Source: Skeletonema tropicum
Taxonomy: Eukaryota; Bacillariophyta; Thalassiosirophyceae; Thalassiosirales; Thalassiosiraceae
Reading direction: 5' to 3'
Assembly: GCA_037178625.1 (NCBI GenBank)
Contig: CM074130.1
Coordinates: 3,968,001 to 4,032,000 of the forward strand
DNA: 64,000 nt
Under the pieces are notes generated by a model, which saw only the letters and a list, made by a program, of their open reading frames with translations, was not told where the DNA came from and ran no database searches. The position numbers and the translations under genes were made by a program. Shown in pieces: positions 56,970-64,000 of this stretch (position 1 is the stretch's first letter; every line of letters starts with the position of its first letter).

Positions 56970-58738
56970 ATGTCCGATGCAGAATACGTCGATCTACACG
57001 AATTAGCCAAGGGGTGGAAGGCAGCTTTGGCTTGGGCATCCGATCCAGCAACCAGACATGAGGCACGTCGCAAGAATGATAGGGGTAACCTCCCATTGCA
57101 CTCGGCCGCATCATTCCGTGCACCAGTCGAGGTCATTGAGGGACTTCTGGAGGCATACCCCGAGGCTGCCTCCATCACCAACAATTATGGAAATCTAGCC
57201 TTGCACTTTACAGCGTGGAAAAAAGGTCCTTTGGACTGTATGAAGTTATTACTAGAGATTTTTCCAGAGGGGGCAGCGCAAAAGAACAATCATGGGAATT
57301 TGCCATTGCATTATGCAGCGCATTATAATGCCCCTATTGAGGTTGTAGAGGCTTTGTATCATGCGTATCCGGAGGCAGCACGGCAGAAGAATAATGATTC
57401 GAATACACCGTTAGATCTGGCTGTGGCAGATGGTGCATCGAATAATGTTGTGGCGTTGCTTCAGGGGAAGACTGTCCCGCCTAATGATGATGAGATATTT
57501 GAGGGTGCCAAGTCGCGATATGAGCGTGTGGAGAAGGAGTTGCAAAAGCAGATGGTGAGTCATGATGGTGTACAGGAGGATTTGGATGTGTTGCTTCAGT
57601 TTTTGATGGATGTGAGGGAGAATCATCCTAGTGCGATGTATTCGAGTGGAATTGATCCCGAGAGTTGTAAAGATTTAGATACCATGTTGGAGCAGGTAAG
57701 ACTTGAGATTGTTGTTTGTAGATGTTGCATTTGTTGTTTGCACGTGTATTGCCGTTTACTCATCAGTTTTGTTATCCTTGTTCACATGATAGGTACGAAT
57801 TGCAGGAGAAGAAGAACAAAAATCCATCGAAGATGACGAGGCCAAACAAATTGAGGACTCTCTCGTCCCCCCATGATGATCTAGTGGAAGTATCTCTAGC
57901 CCAATTGGTTGGACTAGATGCCATCAAGAATCAAATCAGAGGGTTGCGCCGTACCATTGAGGTCGATAGACTGCGTGGGCTCGTTCCCGGTCAATCTGAT
58001 CGTCCTCGGCACATTATCCTTACGGGCAATGCTGGATGTGGAAAGACGTATGCATCTCGTCTACTCCTCCCTCTTTTATACAAAATTGGTGCAGTTCCCA
58101 CGGAATCAATTGTTGAGGTAGGACGAAGTGAGTTGGTCGATGGACGTTCCGAAGAACGGACGATTGAAAAGACTACCAGAGTCTTGGAGCGGGCAAGGGG
58201 CGGAGTGTTGTTTGTCGACGAGATTTACAACTTGCTCCCGTCAAACGGCCGCTCGAGCAGTCAAGACCATGGGCCTGCCGCACTTAAGGTACTTGCTGAA
58301 AACTTGGCTACAGGGGATCCATTAATTTTCCTTGCTGGGTATTCTATTGACCTCCAGAGGATTGTGAGCTCCGACATTGGCTTCAAGAATAATTTCTTAC
58401 TGAGGATTGAGATGCCCGATCCTACCCCATTCGAGTTGGCAAGAATGGTAGCATCCAAACTCGGCCAAAAGGGATTCGTGTTAGGGGAAGGTTTGACGGC
58501 ACGATACATATCTGATGCCATCGAGAGTATGGGAGAGGATTGGCGTGCCGATCGTAATGGAAGAGTGGCGGATGATCTAGTGCATGCTGTCAAGATGGAA
58601 TTGAAAAAGAAGAGCACAAGCGGTAATGATTTGGGGACGCTGAGTCCTTCTATGAGCTCAAGAATGCCGATATTGAGTCCTGATGAGGTAACGATCACTG
58701 TGGAGGACTTTCAGAATGCGTTTAGAAATGGACTTTAG
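56970..58738 (+). CDS. Ankyrin-repeat + CbbX/SpoVK-type AAA+ ATPase, copy 2
   Basis: Exons 56970-57695 and 57793-58738 (GTAAGA..GATAG). Starts 'MSDAEYVDLHELAKGWKAAL'. Four ankyrin units ('RGNLPLHSAASFRAPVEVIE', 'HGNLPLHYAAHYNAPIEVVE') are followed by 'SAMYSSGIDPE', a linker also found in copy 1, and the AAA+ module: 'VGLDAIKNQIRGLRRTIE', Walker A 'LTGNAGCGKTYASR', Walker B 'GGVLFVDEIYNL', sensor 'LIFLAGYS'. The arginine-finger position reads 'DIGFKNNFLLRIEMPDP' and lacks the Arg-Arg-Phe of copy 1. One shift occurs in a run of six C near 57870. An upstream extension from 56796 is possible. Confidence 0.8.
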
Positions 58739-58899
58739 GGTTGAATGGTGCCTTCCCATGGTTGGTAATAATGTGGCGTGTCTTCGTGTGTAAGATTGGC
58801 TATCTGTTTTTTAACAATTAATGATTTATGGTTCGTTGACTTCCTCCTAAAGAGTAATGATCCCCATACCTCTGGAACGAATCAATCTCAACACATTTC

Positions 58900-60807
58900 C
58901 TATTTGGCCGTCAATGTATCTTTGTTCTTGCCCGTGTAGCTGCGACAGCTTCTCACAAGCGATGGCCTCACAACACGGTAATCATTACCCTCAAAGTCTT
59001 GATCAGTGGGAAGATTTAACATATCATCCAATGAAAATTCTTTTGCTTGAGCATGATCGCCAATCGTGATGTCAGCCATGGAAGCAGTCACGCTGTTGTA
59101 TGCAGGAGCTCCTTTCACTGACAATCGAGGTGCTTCATACTTTTCGTCACACTTGGATTCGTCTGCACCGGCATTCCACTGACACGTAGGAGCAGGCGAC
59201 GTTCCACTTTCTGTTATCCAATTGTCAGCTGCGGGTCTGAGCCGGTTCCAGCCTCTCTTGATTTCAGTGTGACGGCTGTACAAAACGTTACTGTAGTCAA
59301 CACAAGGGGATATAGCCCACGAGTCCCTCCACAAATACAACCCATAGTCACCTCCAATTTCGCCTTCTGAAGCTTCTTTGATGAATACAGCTTCCTCGTC
59401 TTCCAGTCCGATATCTTCTTCCATACGGACATAGATACCATTCACTGCCTCAGTCCCTGCCCCCGAAACAAGAATATGTTCTTGTTCCTCTGGGGAAAGG
59501 TTTGCTAAATGGTCTTCAATTGCCTGTATTGCATCATCTACAGCAGCAGCCTCAACAAATCCTGAGCGTCGCACGCAAGTGTCAAGATATTTGACATCCA
59601 TGAGGGTGAGCTGTATATTTGAAACAAGCGATTTTGCAACCTTCAGTCGATCTTCCCGTTCTCCTGGGCCCTCCCTGATCCAAGTGAACAAAATGTGAAA
59701 CATGGTGATTTCGTCGACGTCAATTTCTTGATCGCAAACAATTTTCTCAAGAGATTCAGGATGGAGATATTTGAGGCCACCTGAAATCAGAAACTCTTCC
59801 GGTTTCTCCCTGATTGAGTCAAAGACGAATCCCTTTAAATCGCTCCTCTTGAATTTTTCTTCACTTCCTGCCAGCTTCATTGATTTCGTGCACTCGTCAA
59901 ACACTGCCGAGGCCAGATGTCCCGTCTTATTCACAAGTACTCTAAGCGTGCGATCCACTTCGTGTGCAAGGGTTTCCATTCGATAAACTTTTGCAAACGT
60001 ATGGACTTGTGTCAAAGTTCTTATGTTTTGCTCGCTTGAATCCCCTACCTTTTGAAGTGGCAACTCATGCGATGCCATGAAATGAGTGACTATTTGAATA
60101 GCATCCTGAGCTGCAAATGGCACTTTGACGGTTACAGTTCCGTCTTTATCGAGATAAGATTCCTCTCCCTGTCTGAAAGTATCCCGTGCGTCTTCAAAAT
60201 CATCATGGTCAGATGATACTGGTAATGCAATTTTTACAGACAAAAACATATCCTCAAACACTCTGCTATGACTGCACAAAAGGAAACTCGGTGCTCCGAT
60301 TGTCACACCGTCCTTTCCAATCATTGCCATATCACATAAATGTGGTTTCTTCAACCCTTCTAACAAAACTGAAGAGAGTGCATCGTCTTCATTGAATCCA
60401 CTCTTCGAACTCGTAAAACTATTGTTTAAGGTTGCTATGTTTGCATTCCGCATTTGCACATACCCCATCGGCAGCTTATTTTTCGTCGAAGAACGGTAAC
60501 TTTCCTTTTGGATGATTGAACCTCTATCGTTATTGCTCGAAGAAAATTTCCGAGATGTATACTTCTCTTCCATAGGTCTCTGTGCTGGTGATGGACAATC
60601 CGCCTGCAGTTGTGCAGGAGATACACCCAGTATATCTTTCGTTTCAGGTGAAGGTAGACTTTCTGAAGATCCCCGCCTTTTTGATAGAAACAACAACTTA
60701 TGTAGTTTTGACGTTGGCAAGGACTTTCGCCGCTGTTCATCTTCAGAAGCAGAGGGTTTCTCCCTCGCGGTCTTGGCAATCATGAAAAATTTGTTCTTCA
60801 TAGCCAT
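58900..60807 (-). CDS. BTB-BACK domain protein
   Basis: 635 aa, one exon, undamaged. The start chosen is the ATG at 60807 ('MAMKNKFFMIAKTAREKP'); upstream codons lack an ATG. A basic/Ser-rich N-terminus is followed by a BTB domain from about residue 155 ('LCDMAMIGKDGVTIGAPSFL', 'LLCSHSRVFEDMFLSVK', 'IQIVTHFMASHELPL'), a BACK domain ('EEFLISGGLKYLHPESLEKI', 'FHILFTWIREGPGERED', 'VSNIQLTLMDVKYL'), and a C-terminal module ('VSGAGTEAVNGIYVRME', 'GGDYGLYLWRDSWAISP') that I have no family name for. BTB-BACK proteins commonly serve as cullin-3 substrate adaptors; that role here is an inference. Confidence 0.85.
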   Translation of the reverse strand: MAMKNKFFMIAKTAREKPSASEDEQRRKSLPTSKLHKLLFLSKRRGSSESLPSPETKDILGVSPAQLQADCPSPAQRPMEEKYTSRKFSSSNNDRGSIIQKESYRSSTKNKLPMGYVQMRNANIATLNNSFTSSKSGFNEDDALSSVLLEGLKKPHLCDMAMIGKDGVTIGAPSFLLCSHSRVFEDMFLSVKIALPVSSDHDDFEDARDTFRQGEESYLDKDGTVTVKVPFAAQDAIQIVTHFMASHELPLQKVGDSSEQNIRTLTQVHTFAKVYRMETLAHEVDRTLRVLVNKTGHLASAVFDECTKSMKLAGSEEKFKRSDLKGFVFDSIREKPEEFLISGGLKYLHPESLEKIVCDQEIDVDEITMFHILFTWIREGPGEREDRLKVAKSLVSNIQLTLMDVKYLDTCVRRSGFVEAAAVDDAIQAIEDHLANLSPEEQEHILVSGAGTEAVNGIYVRMEEDIGLEDEEAVFIKEASEGEIGGDYGLYLWRDSWAISPCVDYSNVLYSRHTEIKRGWNRLRPAADNWITESGTSPAPTCQWNAGADESKCDEKYEAPRLSVKGAPAYNSVTASMADITIGDHAQAKEFSLDDMLNLPTDQDFEGNDYRVVRPSLVRSCRSYTGKNKDTLTAK

Positions 60808-61037
60808 CTCATAAATCAAAGTTGTCGCCCCAAACGGCGTAGCGGCTTCCTTATTACTCCTAAATGTTTTGGACTTCAAAGCAGCTAGGTAGGGGGCATA
60901 CGGCTAGAAACGGTTATGTATGGTGCTTCAGACCAGCCTAAAAGCTCCTAAAAGATTATTATTAATGCATATTGCGATACCTTCACTCTTCAATTGTTCG
61001 AAGACTTGTACAAGTAATTTTGATTTTTTGACGTCGC
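60808..61037. promoter_or_regulatory. Upstream region of the BTB-BACK gene
   Basis: Short, gene-free DNA between the BTB start and the MITE. No defined promoter element was identified. Confidence 0.3.
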
Positions 61038-61556
61038 ATGCTACTGGCGGGAAAAAATTTTCACTGGAAAAAATTGTCACTGTACACTGAAACTCCACAC
61101 AAAACACTAACAAAGCACAAAAAACACGAGTTCTACACCCTTACATGGAGGTTCTATGCCTCCATGTCGACCCCTAACACAAATAGTCGACCATAATACG
61201 ATAGTACAGACTATTAGCTTTCGATAGAACCACTGGTCAACGTTATATGCAGTATACTCGCATAGCAGCAGCAGTACAGGCATGCAGATCTGCCGTAGGC
61301 ATGCAGTCATTCTAGCTCGAAATAGCAGTTATTGGTCACAAATTCGTCGGTAGGTGCTCTATCTCGATGAATTATAGTCTCTTCCGCATCAGATATTGTA
61401 CATATACTGTTTGGGATGCTATCTTTCAACTGATCTATGAATTTTCGTCGGGCAACATGGCCATATTTAGACTATTACAATTTTGTTAGTGATTTGTGTG
61501 TGAAAATTGTGAGCTGTCACGACGCGACAGTGACAATTATTTCCCGCCAGTAGCAT
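61038..61556. mobile_element. 519-bp MITE-like element with 29-bp TIRs
   Basis: GTCGC flanks both ends (61033-61037 and 61557-61561). The left end reads ATGCTACTGGCGGGAAAAAA, the right end in reverse complement ATGCTACTGGCGGGAAATAA; 27 of 29 terminal bases match. A 9-bp-stem hairpin (ACATGGAGG..CCTCCATGT) lies at 61143-61167. There is no transposase. The 5-bp duplication does not fit hAT or Tc1/mariner. Each TIR contains TTTCCCGCC, the E2F-site consensus. Confidence 0.75.
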
Positions 61557-62034
61557 GTCGCGTCGGTTCGAACACAATCAGTCACACAAAGACCGTGCGA
61601 CAAAAGCTTCAATCTTCAAGGACATAACAAACCAACCTCAAACACCCAATTTTTGGTTGTAAGGCCCATTTTCAACCAAAATATACCCAGTGTAAAGTCA
61701 CAAGTCAAAACTGTGTACCGTTCTCCCTCTCTCTTAGAGGTAAACTTTTCTCCTCAATCCAGAAAAAGTTCGCCTCCCCTCTCGCGCAGCGAGCGCACTC
61801 TGTCGAAATGACACCGGCGCGCCAAAAATGACACAAGTAAGGCGAGATAGAGCGGGGGCGTGGAAGGCGTGGATGGGGAGCGTGCCCTTGTAGTTGGCGT
61901 CAAACGTCAGCCGAGAGCAAAGAGCAAATCCACCAAGCCAAGCAACAAGTGCAACCAGTCCACTCAATACTTGGCTACTTATTGCTTGTAGCGCACATAA
62001 TTTCACGCGCCTACACCATTCCATCTGCTCGGAG
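61557..62034. promoter_or_regulatory. Upstream region of the plastid-protein gene
   Basis: No gene is seen. An in-frame open stretch from 61894 precedes the chosen start at 62035 but would bury the signal peptide, so it is treated as leader. Confidence 0.4.
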
Positions 62035-63309
62035 ATGATCAAATATGCTTTGCCATTGGCCACACTGGCCTCTTTACTCACTGGCGCAAATGCCTTTACA
62101 TCTCCACTTGCATCCTCGCGAAGGAGCTCGTCAACTTTGCTCTACGCAGACTCCGAGAGAGAAAGTGAAATCACAAACCCACTGGATACAATAACTCGGC
62201 CTCTATTTACGGCGGTAACGTCAGCTGCATTGGCGACATCAATTCTCTTCTCGAACCCTCTCCTCCCTACAGAAGATGTTCAAGCAGCTACAACTAAAGC
62301 AGTATCACCTATTGCAACGTCTATTGATATTGAAATCAAGAACATCCCAGCACTTACTCGTAAAGCAATTGCCAACCGAGATGCACTCACCAACTATGTG
62401 ATCGATTCTGCCAAATCAGTCAAACCCATCTTGGAACTTCTCTCTGAAAGTGATACAGTCACAGTCATTCCACCAAAAGATGTCAAAGGAGCCGTAAATG
62501 CTCTCTTAACTGCCGGTGATGCACAATTCAATGTCAATGGAGAATCAGTCGATGTTCGCGTTGAATCAGTACCAGGCGTGATTGTCGTGCGCGTCATCAA
62601 CCCTAATATTCCTCGATTGCCATTCCTGAGAGATGGAACTGCAGCGTTGAAATTTGTCGACGAGATTGTTGACGTAGCACCCGCGGAACTGAACAAGGTT
62701 GCAGAAGAGGCAGAGGCGGTTGAAAAGTTTTTGACTTGGGGAGCTCCTGAAAAGGCGCCTATAACATTCGAGGGATCAACGTTAGATTACTTTTTGAAGA
62801 ATAAGTTTACTTTCAATGGCGATACAGTTAGCTTGGGAGCTTTGGGAGACTTGACAAACAGTGAAGTTATTTTTGGGGGTTTAAGTGTTGCAATCGCAGG
62901 TGCATATGGGTCGAGTTATGCGTATTACACAAGTGTTAAGGAGGCGGAGGAGAAGGAGGCAGCTGAAAAGAAGGCAAAGGTGGCAGCAAAGAAGAAGGCG
63001 AAGGCCGCAGCAGAGAAAGCCGCGAAAGCAAAAGAACAAGCACAAGTAGCTGAGAAAGAAGAAAAACCTGATGCAACACCAAAAAAGGTGGAAGCACCAA
63101 AGGAAGATACTGCTGAAAAGGTTCCAGAGGAGAAAGAAGAAGTGGCTGCAGTGGCAACTGAGGAAAAGAAAGTAGAGGTTGCAAAAGCAGAACCCGAACC
63201 AGTGTCACCTCCAGCTCCAGCCCCAGCTCCAACAACAGTTGACAAAGAAGAACCGAAGGGAAGAAAACGAGACGCAATCAAGAATCTTTTCCGACGCAAG
63301 AAGGATTGA
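62035..63309 (+). CDS. Plastid-targeted membrane protein, unknown function
   Basis: 424 aa, one exon. Starts 'MIKYALPLATLASLLTGANA' followed by 'FTSPLASSRRSSSTLLYA': a signal peptide with Phe after the cleavage site and a basic/Ser transit peptide, the bipartite plastid presequence of diatoms. A second hydrophobic stretch ending in an AxA-like 'VQAAT' ('SAALATSILFSNPLLP') could be a thylakoid-transfer signal. A folded domain follows ('VKGAVNALLTAGDAQFNVNG', 'PGVIVVRVINPNIPRLPF'), then one membrane helix ('VIFGGLSVAIAGAYGSSYAY') and a charged Lys/Glu/Ala coiled tail ending 'RDAIKNLFRRKKD'. Suggested topology: domain in the lumen, tail in the stroma (inference). Family not recognised. Frame intact. 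Confidence 0.8.
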   Translation: MIKYALPLATLASLLTGANAFTSPLASSRRSSSTLLYADSERESEITNPLDTITRPLFTAVTSAALATSILFSNPLLPTEDVQAATTKAVSPIATSIDIEIKNIPALTRKAIANRDALTNYVIDSAKSVKPILELLSESDTVTVIPPKDVKGAVNALLTAGDAQFNVNGESVDVRVESVPGVIVVRVINPNIPRLPFLRDGTAALKFVDEIVDVAPAELNKVAEEAEAVEKFLTWGAPEKAPITFEGSTLDYFLKNKFTFNGDTVSLGALGDLTNSEVIFGGLSVAIAGAYGSSYAYYTSVKEAEEKEAAEKKAKVAAKKKAKAAAEKAAKAKEQAQVAEKEEKPDATPKKVEAPKEDTAEKVPEEKEEVAAVATEEKKVEVAKAEPEPVSPPAPAPAPTTVDKEEPKGRKRDAIKNLFRRKKD

Positions 63310-64000
63310 AAGTAGCATATTAGGTTTCATTCATGATTTCGTTCGTACACTTAGAGGGATCGTAAAAGTAAACGCATGTTTTACATCATTGTGTCTTACC
63401 AGATGAGATGAAGTTTTTTAAGCTTGGTCTTGTAAGCATGTGTGTACTCGAACAAAAGTTCCTCTTTTTCTCCCAATCTTCTTTACAAAATCCTCTACAT
63501 TTGAATTCTTCACTTTCACGACTCAGTTACATATCTTTTAAGCAGCTTGCTTCGGACAAATATCAACAGAACCTTCACATGTGCAACATATATTGAAGAG
63601 ATGCACCTGATTCCGCCTAGCATAGACGCTCTAATCAAGTCCTATAGTCAGGACACAAACCACATACAGCCGCTCCTGAAACAGCTTCAGCCTTTTTCTT
63701 CGCCTTCGCAGTCACGCTTCGATGACCATTGGTGATGATTCGAGATATTCAGGCAAATAGTTTCTGAGAGGATTCGTTGGAGGGAGGCAGGAGTTGATGC
63801 CGTCCTTCATTCTCTCTATATTATATGCATGAAGTACTTATTTATGTATTCGTTGACGGTTGCGTGACGACCTGCCAGCGAGCGGCAGTGCGGTCATGGT
63901 ACAGCCTTACGATACCTCAAATCCAAGAAGACAAAGGAACGTCAGCGCAGGTTCCTTTGAGATGAAATATACACCCAAGGGGATATGTCGTTAGAAAGAT
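63310..64000. other. Downstream flank, no gene recognised
   Basis: Short frames only. A small hairpin AAAGGAAC..GTTCCTTT lies at about 63933-63959. Confidence 0.4.

Noticed and set aside
61107..61310. 67-aa frame inside the MITE
   Set aside because: Lies wholly within the non-coding element, with no similarity to a transposase.
62925..63299. Ser/Phe/Ala-rich open frames on the minus strand
   Set aside because: Antisense of the Lys/Glu/Ala tail of the plastid protein.

Overview
The window looks like nuclear DNA of a diatom, probably a centric (Thalassiosira-like) species. Genes are intron-poor, and their short introns (about 75-100 bp, GT..AG) keep frame when removed. Two products carry plastid presequences of the diatom 'AFAP' kind. 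The families present (LRR membrane protein with ShK-like Cys domains, MYND/Sel1 protein, ankyrin-CbbX AAA proteins, Ser/Gln/Asn-rich nuclear proteins) are typical of these algae. No bacterial operon structure, rRNA or tRNA was recognised. Species assignment is an inference.

Layout. 1-2.4 kb: relics only (3' pieces of a pectin-lyase-fold gene and an antisense ankyrin-gene relic). 2.4-5.3 kb: unknown protein of 928 aa. 5.9-11.2 kb (-): six-exon LRR membrane protein. 11.8-16.2 kb: gene-poor, with a 5'-truncated LINE, an inverted-repeat pair and a 32-bp-arm perfect palindrome. 16.2-17.7 kb: duplicated block and a broken HAD phosphatase. 18.4-23.7 kb: SNF2/ERCC6L2-like ATPase. 24.0-25.5 kb (-): secreted cathepsin X-like protease. 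25.7-29.7 kb: pectin-lyase-fold gene between two ~595-bp direct repeats. 29.7-35.0 kb: 184-191 bp satellite interrupted by a ULP1-encoding retroelement-like insertion. 35.3-36.2 kb: hAT transposon with intact 8-bp target duplication. 36.4-64 kb: gene-dense, with ankyrin protein, FHA checkpoint kinase with a C-terminal PIP box, MYND/RING/Sel1 protein, SLAC1-type channel, plastid uroporphyrinogen decarboxylase, MFS transporter, TIM22, a small unknown, a divergent pair of ankyrin-AAA+ proteins, a BTB-BACK protein, a 519-bp MITE and a plastid membrane protein.

Functionally the genes are a mixture: checkpoint/repair (kinase, ERCC6L2-like), organelle biogenesis and pigment synthesis (TIM22, HemE, plastid protein), transport (SLAC1, MFS) and secreted or surface proteins (cathepsin X, LRR). 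There is no sign of a single pathway cluster. The most distinctive arrangement is the head-to-head pair of ankyrin-AAA+ genes, in which one copy lacks the arginine expected in the finger position.

Caveat. At least ten genes, including a conserved haem-pathway gene, need one or more 1-nt shifts to keep a continuous homologous frame, several at short homopolymers. Residual consensus indels of the assembly are the simplest explanation, so 'pseudogene' calls based only on frameshifts are provisional. Coordinates of exons are hand-derived.
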